The notes beneath the pieces are model-generated. The model did no database searches, was not told where the DNA came from, and saw only the letters and a list, made by a program, of their open reading frames with translations. From Rapana venosa (Eukaryota; Mollusca; Gastropoda; Neogastropoda; Muricidae): 64,000 nt of DNA. The DNA is taken from NCBI GenBank assembly GCA_028751875.1, contig CM054144.1, positions 19,110,366 through 19,174,365 on the forward strand, in the 5' to 3' direction. The translations under genes were made by a program, and so were the position numbers. Shown piece after piece: positions 22,153-33,478 of this stretch; positions within the stretch are counted from its first letter, which is position 1; every line of letters starts with the position of its first letter.

Positions 22153-23188
22153 CCCATACTCGTATAGCTGCATCTGCACGCGTAGAAATGAATTAACTGC
22201 GTAGTGACTGGTGTTTTCAAGATACTGTATAATCTTTTTTTTATCTTAATGCTTCCGTTTCTTATCTAAACGACGGTTGCACTTGTCAATTCTTAGAAAA
22301 CATACAACCTTGATCAGACTATCAGCGATTTAAAAGACAGTCCACAATAACTGGAGGCCTCTCTACTTAAATCATCAAAGCAACTTTAAAGAAAATGTCA
22401 GAAGGAAAATTACCTATCTAGTGAATCAATACATGCTTGTTTCGGTCTAGATATCTACACAATTGTACAATATTTGAATCAATCAGTTCTGACAAGGCTG
22501 ACAGTTCTTAGGAATATGACTATGGGGACATACATGTTGCGTGATGTTTTTAAAAAAAAAAGAAGAATAACCACACACACACGCACAAGCAAGCGCGCAC
22601 AGACACACACACACACACCCACACCCACACACTGGAAGCCAAAACCTGCGTGTTGACTTTATAAATCATGTTCATACAAATCAGAAGATATTCTTAGGGC
22701 GTGTCTGACTCCATGATAAGATACCAACCAATATACTCATTTGGTTTCAGTCACCGTTTTCATCATTGAATCTATGACAGCTAACATTTTTTCTGTCTGT
22801 AATTGATCGTTTGTCTCCAAGTTGGCTTGCTTGTTTGAATGTGAGCCAAGATTTGTGATTTCAGGGGTTGGACCGTTCACGACCTTTACTGCCAGCGATA
22901 CAGAGGCCTATCAGTGTCTCCCCCTCTTGTGAAAGCTTCAGTGGTTGATATCAGGGTTTGGCCAGTCATGATAGAAAGACAGACATGTTCAGCACGCCCC
23001 AATGACGTCAACGTCGTCAGCAAATTTATAGTCATTGAATATAAAAAAGCTTTTTCTTGTCAATGGGAGGGAAATATATTGATTAAGGCAGCCAAGTTGT
23101 CAAGATATCATTACATATTAAGTGTAATTGTCATCCTTTTTAAGGAAAATCTGTCTGTCTCCCTCTCTCTCCCTATATCTCTCTGAGA

Positions 23189-23231
23189 GCCTGCGTACGC
23201 GTGCGCGTGTGTGTGTGTGTTTGTGTGTGTG

Positions 23232-23306
<75 letters not shown>

Positions 23307-23352
23307 TGTACTAGCAGCTGTGGTAGTAGACAGTAGTAGTAGTAGTAGTAGT

Positions 23353-23420
<68 letters not shown>
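23189..23420. repeat. Compound microsatellite (TG)n(GA)n(AGT)n(AGC)n
   Basis: Pure runs in sequence: TG at 23205-23232, GA at 23234-23304, AGT at 23333-23353 and AGC at 23354-23420. Confidence 0.97.
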
Positions 23421-23421
<1 letters not shown>

Positions 23422-23491
23422 CGAATGATAGGACTGATCGAGCGACTGACGGGTTGACTGGACAGATGTCTAACTGTGAAGTTAAAGGAAA

Positions 23492-23654
23492 CGAGCACCT
23501 CACCTGTCCTGTCTTTGGTACACAGCCTTCTCTTCAGCAGCGGCAGCAATAGCAGCCGAGTCTGATCCCATCCGGGAGGCGGGGCTCTCTTCTGGCTTCT
23601 CTGCCATTCGGGGAGACATTCCAGGAGATGCTGGCGCCTTGTCTGTGCGTGGAG
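23492..23654 (-). pseudogene. Copied 3' end of gene B exon 2 with its splice donor
   Basis: 163 bases match 20534-20696 without gaps and with about five mismatches by eye (about 97%). They include the donor GTGAGG and codons for TDKAPASPGKSPRM and the Ala run. There is no matching acceptor. It sits in intron 1 of gene B, about 1.8 kb upstream of the true exon on the same strand, and is far more similar than the two gene copies are to each other. It is therefore a recent copy, probably not translated, though its donor could disturb splicing. Confidence 0.85.
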
Positions 23655-23739
23655 AGGTTTCCCTTCAAAAAGGATGACAATTACACTTAATATGTAATGC
23701 GCTGACAACTTGACTGCCTTAATTAACAAAGGCTCGTTT

Positions 23740-25360
23740 CTCTCTCTGGACGTTCTCTCGACAAGACGCATTCAAGAAGAGCTCTAGTGTGCGACCAAGC
23801 GGAACGTCCAGGGCTTCAGTGACCAGTATTCTATGGTGTATTCTTCTGTGTTAAAGTGTTTAAGTGGTGTTGTGGTGAAGTGATGATGTGAAGTGGCTGT
23901 CTCCATCAAGCATGCGAGTGCCAACAACGGTTTACATATAGATATATTAATTTGTACATGCGTGTGTACCTAAACCATGTGAGGGCCACATCAAACCTTC
24001 CCTCCTAATAAGGGCTGGTGGGGGGCTCTCCACTTGTCCTTTGCTGTGACTCCCCCCCCCACCCAATTAATCATGTGATCTGCTCCAACACACCTTCCAC
24101 AATGCGACCAACAACCAGATCTGTAAGTGCAAGGCATTCACTAGCATTAGAAAATATCCAGTTCACTAAAGACACCTCCAGAATTCCTCTAAGTGACTCC
24201 CTCCCTGACATCCGACAACCCAATAGAAGAAGAAATCATCACTCCTCGACCCTGACCAAAACCCCAACCCCAAACCACCCCCTCCTCCCTCCCCTTCATT
24301 ACCAAAACGCAAACCGACAAGTAATTCAGTTCCCAGGAGACCTATCAACTCCAAAACACCCCCTCCGCCATCCCTTCCCAAATCCTTTAGAGGCACTATT
24401 AAAAAAGTCTGTCCCCACTGCCAGCCAGGAGTTACTGATCAGTGACTCGGTCTTAAGTGCAGTGGGGGACAGAAGTTCTCCCCACGACCGATAAGCTAAA
24501 AACTTGTCGGTGCCAGGTCTGACAGTCCAACACCTCTTGAAGTGACTGTCAACACTCCTCCCTTCTCCACACATTAAATAGGTCATTTTCCATGTTAGCA
24601 TCAACATCTGCCTACAAAGTGGCCCAGTTGATTGCACGACATGGCAACGTGTGGTCAGAGGACTACGCCAGGCTTTTCCCCATGCCACCATAAAAGCCTC
24701 TGCAATCATCCCTCCTTACGGCCGACACCATACCACCAGTTCTGTGAGGGAGTCCAACGCCATCCTCTCCAAGGTCTGTGCTCGAGAGGGGGTGATTTAC
24801 ATCAATCACACCTCCTCTTCTCAGACTGAAAGTGGGGCACCCAGGAAAGCCCTCAATAAATACATGGACCTTTCCACCCAAGTGCCGGTGGCATAGCAGC
24901 CATGACCTACAACCTGTACTGTATGTCAAAACCTCTTCCCCGCACTTCAACCAACTACAGCCAGATGCAAAGGGCTTTGCCAACAAAGCCACCTCCACCC
25001 ACAGTGGAAGTGCAATCTAACATCAACAGATGGTCTCACTGCGGCAACAGCAAAGCACTTCTGCTGACACCAGGAGCAAGTCCACCTGCCTATGGCCAGA
25101 CGGGAAACAAGTTCTTTCGAGGGGACTTTGAGGAGAACTTTCCCCCGCTTACTACAGCCAAAACCAAAACTGCCTGGGGCCTCCCCCGCACCACTCATTC
25201 ACAGGACACCCAAAAGCTGCTAGAGGTCCTGCTGAATATGATCCAGCAAGCCCTTCACTGACCTAACCACCCCCATTCATCTATAGAAAAAACCAGAGTC
25301 CAGAGAATGATAAGAATGTCCCCAGCTCACTCATAGAATAACACTAACCCAAACCAGGTG
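23740..25360 (+). mobile_element. LINE ORF1-like element with decayed SGNH esterase domain
   Basis: A GC-balanced 5' region leads to a frame that probably starts at 24102. It has a basic Pro-rich N-terminus (TRSVSARHSLALENIQ...), then in broken frames SGNH-like blocks: ELLISDSVLSAV (block I, GDS to SDS), LSVPGLTVQHLLK, VIFHVSINICL (block III position) and FPHATIKASAIIPPYGRH. These are followed by REGVIYINHTSS and a block V-like region near 24860-24895. A C-terminal part, 24902-25261, follows after a frameshift. Esterase domains in ORF1 are known from CR1-like LINEs. No reverse transcriptase follows directly. It lies in intron 1 of gene B. Confidence 0.55.
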
Positions 25361-25364
25361 TTTC

Positions 25365-25370
25365 GTTTGA

Positions 25371-25415
<45 letters not shown>

Positions 25416-25590
25416 CTATGTGTGTGTGTGTGTGTGTGTGTACTCTATTGTGTGTGTGTGTGTGTGTGTACTCTATGTGTGTGTGTATGCGTGTGTGTGA
25501 GTGTGTGTGTGTAAGTGTGTGTGTGAGAGAGTGTGTGTGTAAGTGTGTATATGTGCGTATATGGCGGCGGGTATGTGTGTGTGTGAGTGT
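25365..25590. repeat. (TG)n-rich tract
   Basis: TG repeats with recurring TACTCTA interruptions at 25409, 25440 and 25469, a small higher-order repeat. Confidence 0.95.
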
Positions 25591-26029
25591 GTGAGGGTTT
25601 TTTAATTGTTATTCTAATCATTGAGTTTTGTTGTTGTTGGGTTTTTTACCTACCCCCACCCACAACTGCAAGTCGCTGTGGAAGTGTGGCAAACCTGGTG
25701 TTCCGTCTGCTTGTTCTAACTTTCTAGTTGCTTTATATTCTCTTAGCCATTAGTTTTCTGTGTACTGCATTGTTACCAGATCAACTTGGAAAGAACAACT
25801 TTTTTATCTTTTCTTCCTCATTATATTGTTCTGGTTCTATTGTTCTATTTACTTATTTCAAGATTAACTGAACTGGTACTGTGAAAAGTGTTCATCCTTA
25901 TGAACATTGTAGACTGTACAGCAGAGAAAAACTACCCATGTTTTTTGTGGTGGATTGTTTGTGATTTCCTGTTTTGAGGGTTTTCTTTTTTGTTTTTGTT
26001 TGTTGTTTTTTAAAAGTTGTTTTCCTTTG

Positions 26030-26596
26030 TTTCTACCGTTTGAGAGTATGAGTATTGGGTTCATTATTAAGATTTATCCCTACGGGCGGGGACTGGATGT
26101 CAAAAAGCACACGAATACTTATTCATTATCATGGTAATAAAAGAATTTGTCTCTCTTACAATGTGTAGATGTTCTTTTTATGACATTGTTTTTTCACCTC
26201 TTTATTGTGTGAGTGTATGGGTATTGGGCTCACTTTATCATCATGACGTTCAATTTGTATGAGTATAATCAAAAAGTGTTGATGGTGATCGTGTGCTGTC
26301 TTGAGTATTATATATGTAGTATTATCCCTGAACACACACACACACACACACATACATTCTCTCTCTCAATGACTGTAAAGGTTTGGATTTCTTCTTTTCT
26401 TTTCCTTCTTGTTTTTTATTGTGCGAGTATCGGTATTGGGTTTATTTCATTATCATGACATAATTTGAACGAGTATAGTCAAAAATGAGCGTTGATAGTG
26501 ATCGTGTCCCGTTTTGAGAATTATATATTTAATATTATATCTGAAATACACACACACACTCTCTCTCTCCCTCTCCCTCTCTCTCTCACACACACA

Positions 26597-26600
<4 letters not shown>
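26030..26600. repeat. Imperfect tandem copies of a 200-bp unit
   Basis: A segment starting TGTGAGTRTGGGTATTGGG, running through TATCATGACRT and ending in CA/CT repeats, occurs at about 26203-26400 and 26410-26590. A related start is at 26040 and again at 27335, each of those last two running into a SINE family 1 tail. Confidence 0.7.
26073..26146 (+). mobile_element. SINE family 1, tail fragment
   Basis: GGGGACTGGATGTCAAAAAG, CACACGAATACTTATTCATTATC and ATAAAAG as in other family 1 copies. Confidence 0.7.

Positions 26601-26668
<68 letters not shown>
26555..26668. repeat. (CT)n microsatellite
   Basis: CA then CT repeats. The pure CT run is at 26600-26667. Confidence 0.97.
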
Positions 26669-26669
<1 letters not shown>

Positions 26670-26899
26670 TTTATCGTTTTGCTTATAGTTATAGTTGTGT
26701 ATCCTGTTGAAGGACGTATTCATACTTTATATTTTCAATATTTTATTAGGCTTGTCGGCTGTACATGAGTTTTAATGAATGCCCTATTTCATTATTTTAT
26801 TGTTACGTTACTGCTGAATAACTTAATTATTGCTAAAACAATACTTGAAACAATACTTGAAAGAAAAGCATACTCCTTCAAAACTTCACATTCCATTTA

Positions 26900-27320
26900 T
26901 GTCTGTTTTCGAGGTCTATGGTTATCTAACTCACCTCAACAATCAAGAACGCATTGTCTTGATGGAATAGACAGCAGAATATTGAAGCTATCAGCTCCAG
27001 TTATCAGAGACACTCTAAATATATTAACCTTTGTCTTGAAAATAAACATTTCCCCAAAGCTTTCCAAATAGCTAAAGTAATCCCCATCTACAAATCTTGT
27101 GACACTTCAGCCCCTTTAAACTATAGACCAATTTCCATCATATCTATCCTTTCCAAACCCTTGGAACAACATATAAACAAACACTTCGTCATTTAGATAC
27201 TACCAACCCAATTCACCTTAATAAGTCTAGATTTAGGCAAAATCACTCATGTCATACTGTACTGATTAGTCTCGTAGACAATTGGCTATCAAACATTAAT
27301 GACAATACATTTTGTGGACT
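26900..27320 (+). mobile_element. LINE F, reverse transcriptase N-terminal fragment
   Basis: Broken frames read LDGIDSRILKLSAPVIRDTL, then KVIPIYKS and NYRPISIIS-type motifs, as at the start of Jockey/CR1-group reverse transcriptases. Catalytic motifs are absent. Many stops. Confidence 0.6.
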
Positions 27321-27371
27321 ACTATTTGTTTCTACTGTGTGAGTATGAGTATTGGGTTATGATTAAGATGT

Positions 27372-27433
27372 ATCCCTACGGGCGGGGACTGGATGTAAAA
27401 ACAAGCACATGAGTGCTTATTATCCTCGAAATA
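27372..27433 (+). mobile_element. SINE family 1, tail fragment
   Basis: GGGGACTGGATGTAAAAACA, GTGCTTATTATCCTCG and AATAAAAG. Preceded by the same 30 bases (AGTATGAGTATTGGGTT...) as the copy at 26073. Confidence 0.7.
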
Positions 27434-28720
27434 AAAGGATTTATCATTGTCTCTCTCCCTCTCCATCCCCCTCCCTCCCCTCTCTCTGTCTCTCGGTCTC
27501 TGTCTCTGTTTCAGTCTGTCTGTCTTTCTCAATTGGTTTTAACTGTTTTTTGCTCGGTAGCAGACGTTTTTTATGAAAACTCACTTTAGGATTCCTTTAC
27601 CGAGTTCGAATTAGCTTTTGTTTTAGTAGCAACATTTCTCATGATCCATAATGGAATAGACATCTGATTTTGTGAGTGAAAAAAGTGAAGATGGTGGTGG
27701 TAAGAGTGGAGGTAATGGTGGTACATGGTGATGGTGGTGGAATTATTTCAATGACTATTTCTAAACACATTTTTCAATCTTCAATGATAATCAGCCAGTT
27801 CATGTTCTCAACATGTAGAGTGTACGTGACAAAGCACATAATTGTATTTCAGGTTATGGAACCAATTGTCGTAAATGAACTTGCAGAAGGATTTATCAGT
27901 GTATGATACCGATGTAAATGCTTTAGCGAGTGGTATTTACTGATTCCTGGTTATCATCTAGTTGGCACCTACTTGAACACCTAGCTAACAGACGTCTGTC
28001 AATATATGTGGTATTTTTACATCACAGATAAAGCTTTTTATTCAAAATTTTTGTTATTCCCACTTTTCAAATTACAGTTTTGATAGGTCTGCTACACTTA
28101 TAAATCATTTTGATAAAAATGGATATACTAAAGGACTGCTGCAAAACTGCCACACAGTTATAACGTCGACGGTTTCTTTCTACTTTCCACTGCCACAGAA
28201 CAACGTGTGTGTTTTGCAAGCAGAGCGAAACCGCTCAACAAAACTGTTGCAATTGGAACGTATAGGTTTACACGATTGGAACACTTAAAACATATACGGT
28301 AAAATTAAATCGCCAATTATTAAAGAAATCAGACTTCCAGCAGTAGAGAATTATCGCAATTTGTAGTTTTCGGCAACATCTTTATATTACGTACAATTTG
28401 TGCTAGAGAGATTTCTATGATACGGCTTTCTTCTTTGCTTTTATCAATACTATCTCTTTGCTGTTTATCAAAATAAAAAGGTCTTCTTGTGAATAGCGGA
28501 TTTTGTGCTGCCTTACACACTTCACTGAACCATTGTATAGAGCGCCTTCGCTGCACACCGGATGCGTTTCTCACATCCACTGCAGCAGATAGCACTGGTC
28601 TATATCAACGTGCGGTTGTACACGGAAATCTAGCCCAATGTCATTCTGACGATTTGCAAGTGATTGACAATCACGGTAAGACCCCATCAAATGGAGAGAT
28701 AAACACTGGCACGAACCTGC
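27434..28720. other. Gene B intron 1 / no separate gene
   Basis: Aligns with about 45000-46030 of copy 2 (for example 28490-28650 with 45880-46010). No coding evidence. Confidence 0.5.
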
Positions 28721-28794
28721 ACTTCATTCTTGTCCTGCCCTCAACAGCCAAAACCCCCATCACCCTGCGGAGTGTACAACCTTTATGTGTGTGC

Positions 28795-28835
<41 letters not shown>

Positions 28836-28991
28836 TGTGTGTGTGCGTACGTGCGTGCAAGCAAGCGTGTGTGTATACATTTGAATTTCATTGTAACTGG
28901 CTGCATGTGAATGAGTAGGATGATTGAAAGCGCTTTGGTTGTTGTTTTTTTTGCAAGATTTAGCGATATAAATTCAATTTATTATTTTAAA

Positions 28992-29024
<33 letters not shown>

Positions 29025-29036
29025 ATTATTAAATAA
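28721..29036 (+). mobile_element. LINE 3' UTR fragment, same family as 54477-56110
   Basis: Shares CTCAACAGCCAAAACC, CTGCGGAGTGTA, GTGTATACATTTGA, AACTGGCTGCATG and GAGTAGGATGA with the LINE at 54.5 kb. It ends in AGATTTAGCGATATAAATTC and ATT repeats. A TG-rich spot common to both has expanded here to (TG)n at 28798-28850. Confidence 0.85.
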
Positions 29037-29204
29037 ATTGGTTCTGAAGTTAACGCTCTTAGGAGCTACTCTTGCTCTTATGCTCCTTCTCAAGTGTTAT
29101 GTTTTGGTGGCAAGTAAAACTGTAATGTAAAATTAAACAACACCTGACTATTTGTAAAAAAAAAAAGGTAGAGAGGCTATCACGAAACCACCTCTGCATC
29201 TTAC

Positions 29205-29317
29205 CTTGCTTGGTCATCTTTCGCGGCCCCATTCTTGCTCCCAACAGCGGATCTTCCTTCCCTTTCCTCACGCATCCGCTTTTGCTGCTTCGTTTGGAAG
29301 GTTGGTTTTTCTGCCAT
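29205..29317 (-). CDS. Gene B exon 1, start codon and charged N-terminus
   Basis: On the minus strand, CCATGG context supplies the start at 29315-29317. The 113-base coding part ends in AAGCAAG with donor GTAAGA, phase 2, exactly as in gene A exon 1 (46745-46857, also 113 bases). The peptide begins MAEKPTFQTKQQKRMREERE and is rich in Lys, Arg, Glu and Gln. Equal length, equal phase and a shared start argue that this is the true first coding exon. Intron 1 is about 7.5 kb and holds the LINE and SINE insertions and the copied exon fragment at 23492. Confidence 0.65.
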
Positions 29318-29446
29318 GGTTGGTTTTGGTTTTATTACGTTGGTTGGTTTTTGTTGTTGTTCTTGATGCTGATGGTACTGCTGTTGTCTAAAAAGTGTTT
29401 TGGCAGCAACTGGCCTTAATCCTAAGAAGCAGAAACCGTCCTGCAG

Positions 29447-29555
29447 CCCCGCGAGAGAGAAACTAAGAGACTGGTCAGGCCACAGAGGTCAGCTGATGGA
29501 GACATTGAGGAGTGTTCTGACTGTTCGCTTGTTCTCTGCACGTGCAGCTTGTGCT
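29447..29555 (-). promoter_or_regulatory. Conserved block upstream of gene B start
   Basis: 109 bases, 130-238 upstream of the start codon, match 46951-47059 with six mismatches and no gaps in my reading. Coding exon 1 just downstream is much less similar. It may be the core promoter and 5' UTR, or a small untranslated exon. A TG microsatellite follows on the distal side in both copies. Confidence 0.55.
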
Positions 29556-29619
29556 GCAGTGCGAAATTATATGCTCTAGCATGGTTTGTGTGTGTGTGTG
29601 TGTATCCGTGTGTATGCGT

Positions 29620-29664
<45 letters not shown>

Positions 29665-30191
29665 GTGTGGTTGCTCATATCCACCGTCAATTACTGTTCA
29701 CTGTTCACTGTTCACTGGTCCCGTAACCCGCCAGGGTCGTAGGGGCGCTGCATGGTGGACGTGTAAAAGAATCACAGCATAAACAAGTACTTTTGAAATA
29801 AATAAAAAAAGTAAACACTAACCTTAGAAATCATGCAAGAAGTCAACATCATCATACTATATGTATCTTACAATAGGACAATGAGTTAATGATGATCCAA
29901 TGTCTTTCATTGATGGAACATTGTTTTTTAAATTTGCTTTAGGCAACGGGATGGGAAGACAGGTAAGATATGTGTAAGAGTTCTACATTGCAGGCTAAAA
30001 GAATGTGAGCTCTGGTAATACTTTTGTCAAAGACACATTGTTTTAAATTTAGTCTAAAGTCATTTAGCTTAAACCTTCAGACAAGTGACGCAGTATTTTT
30101 CTAGTTATGTTGGTTACGCATTTTATATAAAATGATGGTTACACCATCATTCCAGAAATAACCGACATCGTGTAGTTTCTTTTCAACATAC
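29556..30191. other. (TG)n then no gene
   Basis: TG repeat at 29588-29661. The remaining unique sequence shows no coding evidence. Confidence 0.5.
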
Positions 30192-30203
30192 TACTGCCCT
30201 TAT

Positions 30204-30476
30204 CACCGTGGTCGAGTGGTTTAGGCGGTCAACTCGTGATCCAGAGGTCGCGGGTCCGACCCCCGCTCGGCTCGGTGTTGTGTCCTTGGGAAAGACACTT
30301 TACTCCTATTTTCCTCACTCCACCCAGGTGTACAAGTGGGTACCAGCTCTGCTGGGGAAGTATCTGGCGACAGACTAGCGTCCTGTCACAGGGGTGGTGA
30401 AAAACCATCAGTTCGCTTAACGCTACAGAAACCGGGATAAGCTCCGGCTCTATGGGCCTTCTGGCTCGAAAGAACA
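30204..30476 (+). mobile_element. SINE family 4, full length with TSD
   Basis: A tRNA-like head (A box TGGTCGAGTGGTTTAGGCGG, B box GCGGGTCCGACCCCCGC) is followed by TGTGTCCTTGGGAAAGACAC and a short body. A perfect 12-bp TSD TACTGCCCTTAT lies at 30192-30203 and 30477-30488. The head looks like a class II (Leu/Ser-type) tRNA. Confidence 0.9.
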
Positions 30477-30565
30477 TACTGCCCTTATGGGTGGACACAG
30501 GAACATGTTTACCCTTCAAGACCCATCGGTATGCTTTTGATGCATAGTTAGAAGGTAAATGGTAA

Positions 30566-32321
30566 AGGAGTCCCATAACATATAAGGTCGTAGGGGAGTG
30601 AGGCGTCAGAGACCTCACTTCTCTTTGACTTACTTGACTTATGCCTCTTGGTTCCTTGGGGAACATAGGGTTGCAACAACACCCCTCCAACAAACTTGGT
30701 TTTGGGAGATCCTCTTCAGCTCGGCACATGTCATTCCGGCTGCCTTCGTTTCTTTGTCAACACTTTTGCGCCAGGTCTGCTTTGGTCGACCAACTTTCCG
30801 CTTCCCTTGTGGATTCCAGTCAAGGGCCTGTCTGGTGACATTTGTCTCAGGCTTGCGGAGTGTATGGCCGATCCATCCCCACTTCCTTTGTTTGATAATG
30901 GACTCGATTGGGGTTTGTCTGGTCCTGTCCCTCGTTTGTTTGTTGGATATGACTTCCGGCCACCTGATGTTGAGGATGTACCTGAGGCATTTGTTGGTAA
31001 AAGACGAGTTTGTGGGTGTTGGTTTTTGTTACCCGCCAGGTTTCTGAGCCATAAAGTAGGACCGATTTGACATTGGTGTTGTAGATCCGAATCTTGTTTT
31101 GAAATGAGAGGACTGTTGACCTCCAAATTGGCCGAAGGGTGTTGAAGGCGTGACGGGCTTTGTTGATTCGGCACTTGATGTCTTCATCTGTTCCCCCATC
31201 TTTACTGACAACACTGCCCAGGTAAATAAACTTGGTGACTTCTTTGATGGTTTCTTGCTGCAGTTGCACTGGGTCATGTGTTTTGTTGTTCACCCTCATG
31301 ATCTCCGTCTTCCCGATGTTGATTCGGAGGCCAGTCTTTTCAGCTTCGTCAGCAACACGACAAAGCTTCTCTTGTGCATCTTGTTGCCTGTGGGAGAGAA
31401 GGCTGATGTCATCTGCGAAGTCCAGGTCTTCCAGCTGCTTCATGAGGGTCCACTGCCTGCTGTGGCTTGCCGCATTATCCAGTCAATCACCAACAGGAAG
31501 ATGGTTGGCGACAACAGACAGCCCTGACGAACACCGGTCTGTACGGAGAAGGGTTCCGTCAGTTTCCCATCATGGATGACTTGACAGGTGGCATCTTCAT
31601 ATAGCTGCTGGATGATGGTGATGAACTTTGGTGGAAAGCCATAGTGATGCATCAGTTTTCAAATGACATCTCTGTCGACGCTGTCAAATGCCTTCTGGAA
31701 GTCGACAAAGACTGAATATAGGGGGGTCTGCCACTCCAGGGACTGCTCAATGATGATGCGCATTGTGGCGATTTGATCTGTGCATGTTCTGTCTTGCCTA
31801 AAGCCTGCCTGTTCATCCCGAAGTGTCTTGTCCAGTGCTGTCTTCAGTCTGTCTAGCATGATCTTTGTCAGCATTTCCCTGGGATGGACAGTAGCATGAT
31901 TCCTCTCCAGTTGTTGCATGAGGACAGGTCCCCTTTCTTTGGCAGGTTTACGAGATGGTCTTTCTTCCAGTCTTCTGGTACACTCTCGTGCTCCCAGATC
32001 TTGTATAGGAGTGGGTATAACATCTCAGTGGAAGTTTGGATGTCTGCCTTCAGTGCTTCAGGTGGTATACCGTCTGGGCCTGCTGCTTTGCCTGATTTGA
32101 GTGACTTGATGGCTTTGGTGATCTCATTCTTGGTAGGGGGGCCGGTGTTGATGCCAAGGATTTCAGTAGGTGGGGGGATGTCTGGCGGCATGGGTGGTGC
32201 AGGTCTGTTGAGCGTTTCTTTGAAGTGCTCTGCCCATCTTGCTCTCTGGTCCTCCTCACCTGGAATGGTATTGCCATTCTTATCTTTGACAGGGCAGCTA
32301 GGTTTGTTGCTTTTTCCTGAG
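30566..32321 (-). mobile_element. LINE H, ORF2 3' half with 3' end
   Basis: Minus-strand broken frames cover IKSLKSGKAAGPDGIPPEAL, LPKKGDLSSCNNWRGIMLL, EQAGFRQDRTCTDQI and motif A FVDFQKAFDSVD. Then come motif B GVRQGCLLSPTIF, motif C FADDISLLSH, YLGSVVSKDGG, NVKSVLLYGSETWR and a GKRKVGRPKQTW-type C-terminus, stopping about 30637. Frameshifts lie near 31900, 31440 and 31050. The short 3' UTR carries GAGGTCTCTGACGCCTCACT, identical in design to the SINE family 3 tail. A SINE family 3 copy abuts its 5' end. Confidence 0.85.
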
Positions 32322-32603
32322 AGAGTCCCATAACCTATTAGGTCGTAGGGGAGCGAGGCGTCAGAGACCTCACTTCTCTAGGGCCAGCATATTGAGGGCG
32401 GCGCCCATCTCCTCTCCCTCGCTGCTTTACCTTCCCTGACCCTAAAGAGGGCAGGTACCCATTTACAGCTGGGTGAACTGGGGGAACTGTACTGAAGCCA
32501 AGGCGCGAAAACGGTCACCCATCCAACTGGTAACCACGCTCGACGCTGCTTAACTTGGCTGGGGGAAAGCGAGTGTTCTGACAACTGAGCTATCCCGTCC
32601 CCA
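32322..32603 (-). mobile_element. SINE family 3, full length
   Basis: Minus strand: tRNA-like TAGCTCAGTTGTCAGAACAC, 5S-like AAGCAGCGTCGAGCGTGGTT and TTGGATGGGTGACC (32511-32556). Then body, and the tail GAGGTCTCTGACGCCTCGCT...GGTTATGGGAC. Directly adjacent to LINE H in the same orientation. Confidence 0.9.
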
Positions 32604-33240
32604 ATGTTTTATTTCACACTTGCTTTTCGGTCAACCTTTTTCCATCAAATTGGATACTACAATACAAAGTAATCTACCAATAAACAAAACACAAAACCAC
32701 TAAACCTTTGTAATATCTTCCAAACAGTGGCAACTATGTCCAGTACACTGATGGCATTTGTATGTAGATAAATGTCGCAGGGGAAAAAATGAGCACGCAA
32801 GAGGTATCTAAATTGTTTGAAAATACGTGTATCAAATTGAGGTAAACAATCTTAACGACTATGTATTTGAAAATGGTCTATCATAGTCTTCTCAAAAGAC
32901 TAATATCGCACAAGTTTAACTAACAAAGACGCAAACCCATCAGTTCTACCTGTTTTCTATCAGGATGTAAAAGGTATTTTGATATAAAACTATGATAATT
33001 TTGGGGAAGGAGAATTTCTTATATGTCTAAACTAACCTGGGCCTGCCTTCGTTACGAAAGATAGGAAAAGTCTTAACTTCCTAAAAGTTGTGTGTGTGTG
33101 TATGTGTGTGAAGTAAGGGGGGGGGGGCGGTACAACTACACACGCATACACACACCTCTCTGTGTATAGGAACATGCTTGGGCGTCTAGGTGCAAGTATG
33201 AATACATACCTCTCTCTTCCCTTTAATGATAATAATAATA
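32604..33240. other. No gene seen
   Basis: AT-rich sequence. Short (TG)n, G run at 33118-33127 and (AAT)n at 33229-33245. Confidence 0.5.
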
Positions 33241-33305
33241 ATAATCATGTATGGAATTTATATAGCGCTGAATCTTGTAAAGCAACAAATCAAAGCGCTC
33301 AGATG
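33241..33305 (-). mobile_element. SINE family 2, tail fragment
   Basis: GGAATTTATATAGCGCTGAA and AAAGCAACAAATCAAAGCGC, almost identical to 4988-5042. Cut off by a family 1 SINE at 33309. Confidence 0.85.
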
Positions 33306-33308
33306 GCA

Positions 33309-33478
33309 TTTTTTTTATATCGAGGATAATGGAATAAGCACTAATGTGTTTTTTACAGCCATTCCCCGTGTCTATGCGGTTTTGTAAATTTTGTCATCTG
33401 TTCCCACCGGCACACAACGGCCTACTCTTTCGAAAAGCGGAACAGGATTTAACGTCTGCGCAAGATGTTCTGCTTACC
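33309..33478 (-). mobile_element. SINE family 1, 5'-truncated
   Basis: ATATCGAGGATAATGGAATA to AACAGGATTTAACGTCTGCG, same body as 10036-10252. Confidence 0.85.

Larger units (their letters stand above)
23080..23726. repeat. Inverted repeat flanking an exon fragment and microsatellites
   Basis: Left arm 23080-23148 and right arm 23658-23726 are imperfect reverse complements over about 69 bases (shared core TACATATTAAGTGTAATTGT). The left arm is the ancestral one, because the aligned copy-2 sequence near 44920-44985 resembles it. Between the arms lie CT/TG/GA/AGT/AGC repeats and a copied piece of gene B exon 2. Confidence 0.8.

Noticed and set aside
24018..24494. A host esterase gene
   Set aside because: SGNH-like blocks are mutated and split by frameshifts, and the context fits a LINE ORF1.
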